A stretch of DNA of 64,000 nt from Sequoia sempervirens (Eukaryota; Streptophyta; Pinopsida; Cupressales; Cupressaceae). Every line of letters starts with the position of its first letter. Position 1 is the stretch's first letter. The DNA lies in the NCBI GenBank assembly GCA_007258455.2, contig VDFB02275530.1, positions 40,791 through 104,790 of the forward strand. The letters run 5' to 3'. A program made the position numbers and the translations under genes. The notes under the pieces are model-generated. The model saw only the letters and a list, made by a program, of their open reading frames with translations. It was not told where the DNA came from and did no database searches. Of this stretch, positions 1 to 10,690 are shown one piece after another.

Positions 1-1350
1 CCCTTCCAAATACTAAAGAGAATTTACACCTTAAAAGTATACCAAATTGAAGTATATTTGAAAGGGATCATTCTAGTCCAATACTCTAACAACACCATGT
101 GCCAAGAAAAAGGCTCAAATTAAAAAGGATTTAAAAATCATTAATCCAGGTCTAGGTAATTTGAGCTCTGGAATAAAACTAGAAAAGATGCTTGAGATAT
201 TTCTAATGGCCAAAAATAGACATCAAGGATCCTAAATTCCCAAATGGGTTAACTAGCTAGAATCAAAATAAAGGCCTTGAAAAAGGATACACCAAGAAAA
301 ATTGGCAAGCTTTGGCTCAAAAATAGTTGATCAAATAATGTGGAATCTACATTACCAAACTATTAATGAAGATTGTAGAAGCCATCTCTAGTTTAAGATA
401 GGCACCATACAAAAATGAGGTGAAAGTCAAGAATAATCTTTACAAGGCTTATAATTGTGAAATGGTGTATTAGGGAACCTCTTCCAATATTTCCCCCATA
501 GTTTAAAAGACCATTATATACAATATCTAGAGGAATAAACTTAAAAAAATTCATGATCCTGATTGGATAAATGAAATTTCACTTTGGCTCGAGGCCAAGT
601 TAAAAATTTATGGGTCACTTTTGAAAAGAGAACTGGAAGGGTATTTGTCCCCTTTTTTAAAAACCTCAAAGATTGGACCTATGGAGTCTTAGAAAGAGGA
701 TGATATTGGTGATGTAAAATAGGAGACCACCAAATGGATTATTTCTTTGTGGAAAACCCTTTGCAAAAGCCAGTGCCATTCCAAAGAAGTCAAGAATCGA
801 TGGCTTTCCAAGCTCTCCAAATACTTGTCATCATAATAGTCCCTTGGATTTGAATGGGCTCTTTCATGATAAGAAGGGTATGAATTCCAATCCCCTTCCA
901 AGCAAGTCTCCTAGAAGGGACACCAAAATAAATGCAATGGCAAACCAATATTTTGTATGCCTCATTACCTTCTAAATCTTGAATGATCCACTTGGCACAC
1001 AAAGCCAAACCTTGGAATTGGGTGGAAATTAATCCTAGACCTCCAAAATCATGCGGGAGACAATAAAACTCCCATGTCATGCAATGAAAACCTCTATGAT
1101 TATTGGAGGTGGCGCAAAGAAAGTCTCAAATAAAATTTTCAAGCTTTTGATAAGAGGCTTATAAGGGATTCAACACTTGAAGAATAATAAACTAGAATGA
1201 CCACCAATTTCTCTGAGCAAATCTGGAACTTCCCTACCAAAGATAAAGGTTTAGTAATCCAATATTCCAATTTCATCTAAATTTTGGATAAAATAGCTCG
1301 CTAAAGAGCAACTAGGGAAACTTGAAAAGTAAAATAAATAACATATAAAT
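1..1350 (-). pseudogene. Decayed L1-type LINE, 3' part of ORF2
   Basis: Read on the minus strand, 1330 to 1150 gives a stretch like the LINE region after the reverse transcriptase (KPLSLVGKFQICSEKL, then V-x-Y-Y-S-S). 1080 to 790 gives LPHDFGGLGLISTQ followed by LALCAKWI, the familiar LPxxxGGLGL and ALxAKW signature of plant LINE ORF2 C-termini. Further down SIWRAWKAID and NGTGFCKGF continue the same theme. The reading is broken by stops and frame changes, and the window edge cuts the 3' end. It is a relic with no function. In established L1-type elements this part lies between reverse transcriptase and the zinc-finger or RNase H tail. It is less preserved than the LINE at 15584-23878. Confidence 0.7.
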
Positions 1351-1863
1351 TATTTTTATTTATATAGTTATTAATTATTCTATTGTATCAAATTAATATA
1401 ATTAAATGAAACCTACTATTTATAATCTATATATAGATATTATATTATGGTGAAAATGAGCTCTACTAGGATTTTTATTTTTGCTTTATTTTTCTTTCTT
1501 TGGTTCCTTGCTCTTGTTCTTCTCTTCCATCTTATTTGCCATAAATGGATCTAGGTGGGGGTGTACTAACCCATTTTTATTTTATAAATGTGGTTATATG
1601 AACTAGATCTTTGATTAATGATAAGGAAATTGATGTAGTGCTAGTGGCCAGTGGCAAGTGCACCAATTAGCCCATAAACTATTCAAATCAATGTGTGTCA
1701 ATTCTATATGACTCTTCAATTGTCAACACTAACATTCAACAAGATATAAAGAAAATGTCTACCCTCCATGGTGGGATCCCAATTTTCCAATTACTTGGCA
1801 TATAGTTACCTCTTAAATATTGTATCCTTAGGCTCAAAAAAATGGAAAATGAATAGAGAATGC
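1351..1863. other. AT-rich spacer, nothing recognised
   Basis: AT-rich sequence between the LINE relic and the SINE. I see no open reading frame, RNA gene or repeat boundary here. Confidence 0.5.
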
Positions 1864-1883
1864 AAGTTGCATGTTTATGCTAG
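1864..1883 (+). repeat. Left target-site duplication of SINE
   Basis: The 20-bp word aagttgcatgtttatgctag is repeated exactly at 2077-2096, flanking the SINE. This is the product of target-primed reverse transcription. Confidence 0.9.
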
Positions 1884-2076
1884 GGTTGGGGCCCTAGCTT
1901 GGTTGGCTAAATCTTTCCTATTGCAGGAGGTTGGTCACGAGGTCTAGTCTCCCCCACCCCCGTGGTACCGGAGGGCATGTCGCGCCAGCGCCGCTGGTCA
2001 CGTTAAAAAGTTTACCAGGCGTACTGCAGTTTATATGGGGTCGTGCTACCCGATTCCTGTAGTCTAAAAAAAAAAA
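1884..2076 (+). mobile_element. tRNA-derived SINE with A-tail
   Basis: A 193-bp GC-richer unit lies between perfect 20-bp direct repeats and ends in a run of about 13 A. Its head resembles a tRNA: an A-box-like segment (tagcttggttggc, about 1895-1907) and a decayed B-box (ggtctagtctc, about 1941-1951, against the ideal GGTTCGANTCC) stand at a tRNA-like distance. Such elements are transcribed by RNA polymerase III from these internal boxes and moved in trans by LINE machinery. The intact target duplications suggest a fairly young insertion. Which plant SINE family it belongs to I cannot say. It is not a functional tRNA because no cloverleaf closes. Confidence 0.85.
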
Positions 2077-2096
2077 AAGTTGCATGTTTATGCTAG
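2077..2096 (+). repeat. Right target-site duplication of SINE
   Basis: Exact copy of 1864-1883, directly after the poly-A tail. Confidence 0.9.
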
Positions 2097-2832
2097 ATTA
2101 TATTTTATTGATATATTTGGTAATTAATCTAATAGATATATGGTCTTTAGTGGAGGTCCCTATATTTTATGAAATATTAATTTACTCTTCATGAAGCAAT
2201 GGCATGTGGGTTTCAACTACTATTAAAAAGAACGTCCACTATGATACTAGCATGGATTTCCATTTATGTCCTCTATTATAATTTCTAGTTTCAGTATATT
2301 TTTTAAACGATCACCAATTTTTTGGGTTCAACTATTTACAAATATAAATGTTGATTTTATTGTAGAATAATGCGGTCAAGAATACAAATTTAAATAATGA
2401 TAAGAAAATGGTTGTTGATTAGAAAAAGTCTTCACCATTAGGATAAGGTGATTTCTACTTTCTAAATCATAATGTCTAACACTTTTGATTATGTGTAAAT
2501 GAATATTTTTTTATATTTGCATCCTAGTACATGGAATGAGTGAACTTGGTTTTCCATGTTGTTGGGACAAAAATATTAATTATTAGTCTCTAGTTGTTTG
2601 GGATTATCATTGCAAGAAGACATGAAAAGAGGAAAAGGAAGATGAAATGTTAATTTGGAATTCAAAGTCATGCCTTGTCTACAAATCCTTCACTAGGAAC
2701 TTAAGATTTACAAGTCGACTTATTCATACATAATGGCATGGGTTACATACTTTGGAGTTACTTTCTATTATTAAAATATGTTCTACATGGATAGAACATT
2801 AGACCTTTTACTTGGATATGTGTACTTGGTTT
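2097..2832. other. AT-rich spacer, nothing recognised
   Basis: No coding frame, RNA or repeat was identified. The DNA is AT-rich like the rest of the intergenic sequence. Confidence 0.5.
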
Positions 2833-3120
2833 TGTTGGAGATTATAATCCCAACTACCCCAATTCTGTATGTTGAGAAGAAGTTTCTCACCGACATTCTA
2901 GTTGACTCCCACCGACCTCTCACCGACCTTCATTGCTCACGTTGGTTTCTGGAGAATTCCTAAGCCCTCTATAAATAGAGGGAGATGTAATGTGGCTATT
3001 CACTCTCTAGCAGAGTCTAGCTCCGCATAGTTGTTATAGGATATCATTTTGAATGCAATGGTGCGTGGATATATGAATATATGAGTTGCAGCTCAATTAG
3101 TTAGTTGATGTAATTTTTTA
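2833..3120 (+). promoter_or_regulatory. LTR-like fragment with TATA box
   Basis: The stretch begins TGTTGGAGATTATAATCCCA, a typical plant Copia LTR start. About 130 bp in, it carries ctataaatag (2969-2978) inside a perfect palindrome (2965-2982), then a leader-like region. It may be a solo LTR or the left end of a lost element. The right border is not clear because I see no matching second copy in the window. The strand is inferred from the TATA orientation. Confidence 0.4.
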
Positions 3121-3311
3121 CTATGATAATTATATGATTTCAATATTTGCTTAATTTGATTTTGTTTTCATCTCTGCTCTCCCTTGCTCCATTGTTTTGA
3201 TCTATTATTTTATAAACCATTTATGATTCCTTGTTTCTCTTTACTATATATATTAAAGATATAGAAAATAAATATTTTATGGATTATTTGTATGTCCTTG
3301 TTGAAAATCTA

Positions 3312-4165
3312 TAATTAGTGCTCAGCTTGTTAAGTATTTGTTATAGTTTATTTTAACAACTTGTTAAATCTAGAATATGTAAAACCGTACCAAAAAAATT
3401 TAATCTTTTATATGTGTATTGTTTTGGATGTTTTGATATGGTAAATACAAACAAAATATTTTGTGTTGCTCTAAAATTATCATTATACTAGAGCCTACGT
3501 AGTGGAAGAGCCTGCAAATCAATATATACGTAGCATTTGATTTGATAAAGAGAATCAATCTAAATATGGTTTGTTTGGATGGGTAGAATGTCATGTTTAA
3601 TGTCGATTTTTTTTATCGTTATCAGTAGAAGGATGGCTATGATTAAGGCACTCACTCAGCTATGCAAGAGGGACTCACTTCCCAAAATGACATGATAATC
3701 ATTGGTATTCTACAGATTGTGTTCACCCACACATTCTCCCTCACCTTGCTGAGAAGTTTTGGGTCACTGTCTTCATGCATCGATCGAGGTTTTGTAACTA
3801 TTGAATCCATCATTATTATCCCTGTACCGATTGCGGTTTATTTTGCATATGATCGAAACCTTAAACAAAGCAATCCAGTCAAATGTTTTCTGTAGCATTT
3901 TGTGGAGGTCGAAGTCATCTTCATTCATTTGTAGTCTAAGGGTTAGCAGATTCTTGTGTGTGGAATTCAGATCATTGTCGTCATTTGCTCAAGGTCATAA
4001 GTTGTGGAATGCTTTAAGCCTGGTCGTAAGACTTTTCTTGTGTGATTGTTGCACTGTAGCTTTGTGTATTTTAGGAAGAAACACATAAAGATCGTATTTG
4101 GAGCTTCAATTAAAACCATGCAAATAAGCTTTTCTTGTTCCAACCTTCCCTATTTCTTGTGTAAG
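3312..4165 (+). repeat. Left LTR of Copia relic (right border inferred)
   Basis: The first 170 bp match 5625-5804. The remainder up to the PBS-like word at about 4168 is assigned by position only. Confidence 0.45.
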
Positions 4166-4243
4166 TGATGGTAAAATATTCAGAGTTAGGAAAACATTTG
4201 GTGTAGAATGTAAAGGTAGTGAGAAACTCAACACGTCATAGTT

Positions 4244-5002
4244 ATGGATAAATTAAGTTTCATCGAAAAATTTGAAGGTAGAGATTTTCATACATGGAAA
4301 ATATAGATGCAATTACATCTAAAAGAAAAAGATCTTTGGGATGTTGTCAAATCAAACCTAGTCTCACCAATTGATGCAAATGAACTTGTTAAGTGGAATA
4401 TAAAAAATAAAAAAATCTTTGAGAACTATTTGCCTCAGCTTGTCAAAAACATACCTACACCATGTGGATTTCACAAAATCTACAAAAGAGATTTGGGAGA
4501 CATTAAACAAGCTCTTCTAATTTAAAGCAAAAAGTGCTAAGATAACATTGAAGTAGAGATTGTATGGATGAAGATGGATAAAGGTGTAAATATGGCAGAT
4601 CATATAAGTAAGTTTCACTTTCTCCTAAATTAGTTAGCTGACATTAATGAGAAAGTAAAGGATGATGTCAAAGCAATACTTTTGAATAGGTTTCCTAATA
4701 ATATGTCTACTATGGTTTTTACGTTAAGCAAGGTAAACATTAGTCTTGAAGGTGTAATCTTTGCTTTACTTGACCATGATGAACACTCAAAATTTAAAGA
4801 AGTCTTATATGTACATAACAAAGCAAGTCCACTTTCAAGAAAGGGAAAATACAAATCCAAGCATTTTCCTTCAAAAGGAAAAATAAAATACTTCTATTGT
4901 AATGAAATAGGATATGTAATTTTGAATTGTAAGAAAATGGCATATGTTCTACTAGACGACAAACTAGAGCAACATGCTTCCTTGGTTGAAGAAATAGTTT
5001 GA
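4244..5002 (+). pseudogene. Copia gag (UBN2-like) pseudogene
   Basis: One reading frame runs from ATG 4244 to the stop at 5000-5002. It starts MDKLSFIEKFEGRDFHTWKI, the Copia gag head with the F-x-G-x-x-F-x-x-W motif, then a stop, then MQLHLKEKDLWDVV. The frame continues with four internal stops in all through ILLNRFPNNMSTMV and ends in a zinc-knuckle relic (FYCNEIGYVILNCKK). In that relic the first cysteine and the histidine of CCHC are both replaced by tyrosine. Gag normally forms the virus-like particle and binds the element RNA. It is clearly dead. The protein is about 250 codons, near the usual gag size, with no pol following. Confidence 0.75.
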
Positions 5003-5599
5003 AAAACTATGCCAACAATGAAGAGATATCTTATCCTAGTGATGAAGAGTGTCTTTTAAATAAATTCAAGCTTAGAGGAAGGAGGCAATGGAGGAAGGAG
5101 GATACTCATGTCCTCTTTTTAATCAGCAATGGGGTTGTTTATCAACTTTGGTGGTGTTTTATTGTCTATTGTGGTGTGAGTTTCTATTTTTTATGTTTTT
5201 AATGACTGGAAATTTCACATCATGGGGGAGAGGGGAGTATAACATAAATATTTTATTTTCAGTGATAGTGATAATTTTGTATGTTATTTGAGATCAAGAG
5301 TGGCTATTTCTATTATTATGTGTGTTATTTTCTTATATAGCCTCCTAGCATAAAATATTATAGTAATCAAAAGCACTAGTGTAATGCAATTCATGGATCT
5401 TAAAATGGTTAGTGCTAATCCAAAAACCATATGAGGTGAATAGATGAGTGTCGTCCTTTTCATGTCCAAGTTTGTGGTAAACTTGTGTGAAAACTATGAA
5501 AGGTTGATAAAGGTGACTTTCATTTGAATCAAGATCACGAGCCACAAGAGTTGAGCTAACTATAGTTGAAAGTGTGAAAGTTTATACCATGTTTGCACG

Positions 5600-5610
5600 A
5601 AGGGGGGGAA
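5600..5610 (+). other. Polypurine tract of Copia relic
   Basis: aagggggggaa sits 15 bp before the right LTR start (TGTTAG at 5625), where plus-strand priming occurs in LTR elements. Confidence 0.5.
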
Positions 5611-5624
5611 TTTTAGAAATATAT

Positions 5625-5804
5625 TGTTAGTGTTTAGCTTATTAAGTGTTTGTTACAAGTTATTTTAACAACTTGCTAAGTCTAGAGTTAGGTAGAACCG
5701 TACAAAGGAATTTCAATCCTTTTTATGTGTACTATTTTTGATGTTTTGATATGGTGAATAAAAACAAAATATTTTGTGTGCTGCTCTAAAAATTACATCA
5801 TAGA
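5625..5804 (+). repeat. Right LTR of Copia relic, truncated
   Basis: Direct repeat of 3312-3484. Similarity ends near 5804. Confidence 0.55.
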
Positions 5805-5844
5805 TCAAATTGATGCACATACATGTGTTCAAACATACTCCAAT

Positions 5845-6608
5845 CATAAATTCAATCACCAAGGTTAAAGATCCACTTTTCATTGAGTATGAGCTTATGT
5901 AGGTTGAACAAGCTAATCTTTAGGCATACGTAGTAATTGTGATAGACGAGGAGAAAGCATGAGTAGATCCTTTGGATGTTGATGTCATTGACAAACTCTC
6001 AAAAATTATGGCTACACCAATATTGAGGACCTACCTTAGATGCAAGCATAGGATCCAACATTGAACTTCAAACATTGGTTTGAGTGATGCACCTCATCTC
6101 AACCATAATTGTATTTTTCAATTTTGTTTTTAATACCATAGACATCATAATCCATAAATTTTGTATACCTAAAACACTTGAGAATATTTATATATTTAAA
6201 ATGTTGTTTCCTTCAACTTAAATCTACCTTTATATTCATATGATCGATCAAAATGGATCACCAAAGTTGAAGATACGCCCTTCATTGAGGATGCCCTTGC
6301 ATAGGTTGAACATGTTAAAATCTTTAGGCATACATAGTAACTATGATAGAGGCAGAGAAAATGTGAATAGACACTCAAATATTATGGCTATATCAACATT
6401 GAAAACCTATCTTAGATACAAGCATATGACCCACCATAGCGTAACATTAGGTTGACTGATGCAACTCGTCTCAACTATAATTATGTTTTTAATACCATAT
6501 ATGTCATAATCTATGAGTTTAGTATATCTAAAACACTCAAGAATATTTATATATTTAAAAATATTGTTTGCTTCAACTTAAATCTACTACTAAACTCATA
6601 TAATCGAT
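5845..6608. repeat. Imperfect tandem duplication, two units of about 365-400 bp
   Basis: Unit one (about 5845-6243) and unit two (about 6244-6608) share long ordered words: ttcattgag, taggttgaac, ctttaggcata, tttttaatacca, aagaatatttatatattta, cttcaacttaaatcta. The second unit lacks about 35 bp near its middle. There is no coding frame across it. It begins where the Copia right LTR stops, so it may be what truncated that LTR. Confidence 0.75.
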
Positions 6609-6779
6609 GTATAGTTGTGTATATGATCAAAAAAACATTTATTTGATTGGTTTATTGTCTTTAAAGTTGGTTTAGTGAAGGAAGCCTAGTAAAATATTTA
6701 AATCCTTAACAAATCTCTTTATTTCATGGATTTTTAAATTTGTCAAGTTTGAATCCAAGTCAAAAATCAACCTTTCATG

Positions 6780-6928
6780 TACATGTTTGGTACATATAGT
6801 ACAAACATACATAGATACCCATACACATGCATATGTGTATGTACATACATGTATACTTATGTGTGTATGTATGAATGAATGTATAATGTACATACATGTG
6901 ATGCATATGCACATTTATGTATATACAT

Positions 6929-6986
<58 letters not shown>

Positions 6987-7080
6987 GACAAAAAAAGTGT
7001 GTGCACATAGGAACGTTCATCCATGCACCTACACGTACATGCATACACATGTATGTATATATACACATATAGCCAGACTT
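6780..7080. repeat. Simple-sequence tract, ACAT-rich with (TA)n core
   Basis: Words built from acatacatgtat surround an uninterrupted TA run at about 6932-6979. Open frames on both strands here (for example 6775-7086 minus, 6787-6987 plus) are by-products of the dinucleotide repeat. Confidence 0.9.
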
Positions 7081-7194
7081 ATGCATGTAGCTAACATGTT
7101 CAAGTTCATTAACTCAGGGACATGAGAATTATTGTTTCAGTTATATGGAAAGAATCTCTTGTTATAACTGCAATGATGGTAGGCAATGAAAACA

Positions 7195-8060
7195 ATCAGG
7201 AAATTTGGACATGTTTTTGCATCTAGACAAGTCCAAGAATATTAATACTCCAAGGCATCCAAAGTCGCTACATAATCCTCTATGTTACAACACTTTGAAT
7301 TTTAACCTTTCTGAGCATCCCAGCTGACCAAAGCAATCCAGAAGTTTGGATGAGCTTTTGCACCCAGACAATTTCAAGTTTTTTAAAGCTCCAAGGCATC
7401 CAAAGTTGCTGCACAATTCCTCTAATCTATCACATTCTGATATAACTAACCATTCCAAACAGCTAAGTTACTGAAATCTAAAGGTAGTCTTGACAAGCTC
7501 TTGCACATACATTTTTAATGTTCTTAACCCTACCAGGCAATGAAAGTTTGCACGTAATTCTTGTATATTTTCACATTGACTGCTGTCTATCTTTTCCAGG
7601 GAAACTCACTGAAGCAGATGGGAAGCACCATTCAGCTCTCACAACCCTGCAATGTTAATCTTATCATCATCATGAATTCAAAAAATTTCTTCTGGTAGCT
7701 CTTTCAAACTTGAATACCCAGCAAATGATATTCTATTCTTCCAGACGGACAAGTCCCCAACCCTGCGGGGAAGACTAGTTAACTGCCTACAGTCACAGAC
7801 TCTCATAAATGTTAGGTATGGCACGTTTTTAATCCCTTCCGGTTGCCCAAGGGGACTGGAGCAATGTGATAAGTTCAGTGACTGATGACAAAAGCTTCTG
7901 GAAATCACATGGGAGCTCTTGCAATCTGCAGCAACCCTTCAAATTAAGCTTAGCGAGGGGATTCAATTCTCCAAACCCTTCTGCCAATTGCACTAGGTCA
8001 ACACAAGGATTTAAATACAACTCTTGTAGAGATCGGACCTTCCCAACTGACATTGGTTAA
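7195..8060 (-). pseudogene. Leucine-rich repeat region of NBS-LRR locus
   Basis: About eight LRR units can be followed on minus, for example VRSLQELYLNPCVDLVQL, LAKLNLKGCCRLQELP, then (new frame) LNLSHCSSPLGQPEGI, VCDCRQLTSLPRRVG, and near 7450-7200 LEELCSNFGCLGALKNL and FGCLGVLIFLDLSRCK. The pattern LxxLxLxxCxxLxxLP is the plant cytosolic LRR type. A frameshift near 7850 and stops near 7270 show decay. LRRs normally determine recognition specificity. Confidence 0.85.
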
Positions 8061-8379
8061 CAACTTCAGACCTTGAATTTCCGACTGTTAGCTTCTGCAT
8101 ACCATACACTTCCACAAAACTTGAGATTGCTATAATATGAAATTCACTCAAAACTAAATATTTTAATTTCATAAGATTCTCATATTTATATTTGCTTCTA
8201 TATTGCGCCCACCAGTTTGCCCACTCCTGTGAAGTTTGATTACTTGTAAAACAAAGAAATTTTGCAACCAAAAAGAGCCGATGACCAATATTAGAAATAA
8301 TAAAAAATGTCCGACACATTACATATTAATGGAAAGAAAGTCAATATAATTGAAAAATATTTTTTCCCCTATTTGAATC

Positions 8380-8640
8380 TGCCTTAGGTGGATTCCAAAT
8401 TTCATTTTCCTTGATACTATAGTCCATGAAACTTAATTTTTTAAGCTTAAGTATATCAATAGCCAAATTTGGCAACATATCCACTTGTAGAACCCCAGCT
8501 TATCAAATCCTTTATGGCATTGTCTACACGCAATTGTCATATCTTCCGAAGCTAATACACTAGAACCCCACTCGTAGGGTCTAATACTTCTGCATCTACA
8601 TGGAATGACTCATCGTTGCCTTCTAGCCAAACCCCTTTAG
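8380..8640 (-). pseudogene. NB-ARC to LRR linker of NBS-LRR locus
   Basis: On minus it reads GVWLEGNDESFHVDAEVLD and then degrades to text resembling the start of the LRR region. There are stops throughout. It supports continuity between NB-ARC and the LRRs. Confidence 0.6.
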
Positions 8641-8839
8641 TTTTGTGGGGCTACTGGAGACATTCAAACACAAAAAAACATGCCTAAATCAGTCTTTCAA
8701 GGTGACTGAAATTTATAGAATTTCATTTTTAACTATTTATATTTAAAGTCTTCATGGTTCATACCCTTCAATTCTCCACTGCCATAGAAAAATCATTGAC
8801 ACTCATGAATCGATTGTCTTTTAATTTATTAAGACCTGC

Positions 8840-9768
8840 AGTTGATATAAGATCATGGATCCTTACAGTCTCTGTTGATACCCATCTTTAGCCTCTATTC
8901 TTTTAACCAGAGCACCCTCAAGTAGACAATAAAGTTTTTCCTCTTCCACAATGCAGGTAACGTCCTCCCACTCTCAATCATATAAGAATGAGCATATGTC
9001 TAGGAATGCCTCCTATACACTGAGTTTAGGTTCATAGTAAGCAAACAGAATTCTGGACTCCTGAAAACCGTCTTCCTTGTAACAGGTGAAATCCTCTCCA
9101 TTAATTAGCCAGCAAAATACTTTTTAATAAAATTCAATCTTCTTATTTCTCTTATGGAGATAGGCTCCCACCACTTCCAAAAACAGAGGACAGCAACTGC
9201 ATTTCTCCACAATCTCCTCCGCTTGACCGCTTGAGGTCTTTCTTCCAATATGGAGCCTATGCCCTTCTTTATCTCAATTTTCCTGCACAATACTTGAATT
9301 CCTGCCTTAACAGAGAGGAACTCAATGTAGTATCCTTTACAGGGTTTGATTCCGCAGCCTTAAAAAATGCCAGATATCCTCAATTTTTTTGGACTGGTGC
9401 TTTGCTTGGGGAGAAGATTTTCTAGATGTTCTCTTCATGATGTTGTCAATATGTATAATAACAACTTCTCTCTCTATAAAACATTTCAGCACTTGCAGTA
9501 CACCCTGAAAGTCTCTTACACTTTGTTTTATCCCAGTTAGACCCTGCAAAATCTGAGATTGTAATTCCTCTATGTTAGGATGTAACTCCATACTTTTTAT
9601 GAGAGTAACTTTGGAAGCCCTCCAGATTCAAGCATGCAATCACTGCATCTGCCAGCTTAGTTTTCCCAGATCCACCTATTCCATGTACAAGTACAGCCAT
9701 AGCAGGCTTGTCTTTGTTCCACTCAAAGAGTTTAGTCACCTCAATAATCGTGTGATCTATGCCCGCAG
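8840..9768 (-). pseudogene. NB-ARC nucleotide-binding domain, frameshifted
   Basis: Begins AAGIDHTIIEVTKLF, then the P-loop GIGGSGKTKLA (9683-9651, all key G, K and T present), so ATP binding was once possible. Around 9590 the frame shifts from LNLEGFQSYSHKK to ELHPNIEELQSQIL. Next come an aspartate-containing kinase-2-like strand (VVIIHIDNI) and RNBS-like LRLRNQT. A GLPLA relic with EVVGAYLHK lies near 9200-9150, then DICSFLYD-WEWEDV and IHDLI near 8850, the latter standing in for MHDL. Several stops interrupt it. The order and spacing match canonical plant NB-ARC. Confidence 0.85.
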
Positions 9769-9859
9769 CTAGAGATCAAAATATTGAAAAAAGTTAACAA
9801 ATGTATCATAAGTTTGCTATGAACAAATTGCATATGAATAACTACTGGAGGTAATTTAC

Positions 9860-10035
9860 CTGCAGAGCTATGGTAAGGAATGGTTCTTTGGCCGCATCCT
9901 GCGTTGTGTTTGTCAGTATAAGTACTCACACTTATTATTTGCATAAGAAGCGTCTGGCACATTTCATCCACTTCAAAGCAAAGTTCTTCAAAGTCTTCGC
10001 CATCCTTTGAAGTTTTGAAAAACCTTTCAATTACT
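9860..10035 (-). pseudogene. Pre-NB-ARC exon of NBS-LRR locus
   Basis: On minus the exon follows an acceptor (GACAAG, then TAATTG) and reads VIERFFKTSKDGEDFEEL, then CFEVDEMCQTLL. It closes at SSAG with donor GTAAATT at 9859. The next exon resumes in the same sense at 9768 after ...GATCTCTAG. The intron is about 90 bp. Confidence 0.6.
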
Positions 10036-10497
10036 TGTCAAAAAGAATTATCCTTGTAAGTGAATGGCACTACATAACAGTCAAGTTTTGCAAATATGTA
10101 AATCAAATAATGTCTTTTAAAAAGACAAACAAAGAAACCAAAAAAATTGCTGCCGGAAAACATTTAGTAATTTATAAAAATGTTAGACATCCGGCAATAA
10201 AATTTAATATTGACACATTTATACTCAAAAGCTGTCTGCTTAATATATTGTATATAGTTTTTCAATATTTAAAATGCTAGACTTTTTTGAAATATTATCC
10301 ATTTAGTTGGCATGTTTCTAGATGCATTACAAGATGGCTACAGGGGAATGAATTTTCTCTTTCTGTATGATGAAAATGTATAATTAAGCCTATATTCCTT
10401 AGATGGTGAGTGTCAAGAGCTAATATTGACAAACTGAGAATTCCAGGACAAGTTGAAAACTAATACTCGTTTTAAGGCATGCAATTAGAGTAAGTAC

Positions 10498-10690
10498 CTT
10501 GTCAGGGTTTTCTCTCTCTTCTGTACACAACATAGGATTGTACTATCCATGATTTTTTGTATAGATTCGTTGATTTTGACCTGCGTTTCCATACTTGAAG
10601 CTACCTGCCTGATTATATTGGCTAACTCGTTCGTAGACTTGAAAAGTTTCAAACCCCCATTTTGTTTTGTTTTTTTTCATTTTGTCCAGC
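10498..10690 (-). pseudogene. Putative N-terminal exon of NBS-LRR locus
   Basis: On minus this reads ...LANIIRQVASSMETQV, then KINESIQKIMDS, an amphipathic helix-like stretch. It ends ACAAG followed by a donor-like GTACTT at 10497. It fits an N-terminal coiled-coil exon upstream of the nucleotide-binding exons. A second piece at about 11100-10950 (LQEPIDQVLI, then LARLPYGSDLPK) could be another exon. Borders are estimated from GT/AG signals only. Confidence 0.45.

Larger units (their letters stand above)
3312..5804 (+). mobile_element. Copia-type gag-only retroelement relic
   Basis: Segments 3312-3484 and 5625-5804 are diverged direct repeats (shared words such as ttttaacaactt and gatgttttgatatggt) and look like the starts of two LTRs. 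Between them lie a PBS-like word near 4168-4190 (tggtaaaatattcagag, a disturbed initiator-Met type site), a gag frame (4244-5002) and a purine tract at 5600-5610 just before the second LTR. No protease, integrase or reverse transcriptase remains. It was therefore either deleted internally or was non-autonomous. The right LTR appears cut off at about 5804, where a different duplicated sequence begins. Confidence 0.6.

Noticed and set aside
1884..2076. Possible functional tRNA gene
   Set aside because: A- and B-box-like words are present but no cloverleaf closes, and the A-tail with target duplications identifies a SINE.
6672..7086. Open frames on both strands rich in Tyr, Ile, Met, His and Cys
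   Set aside because: They translate the ACAT/TA simple repeat; no protein-like composition.
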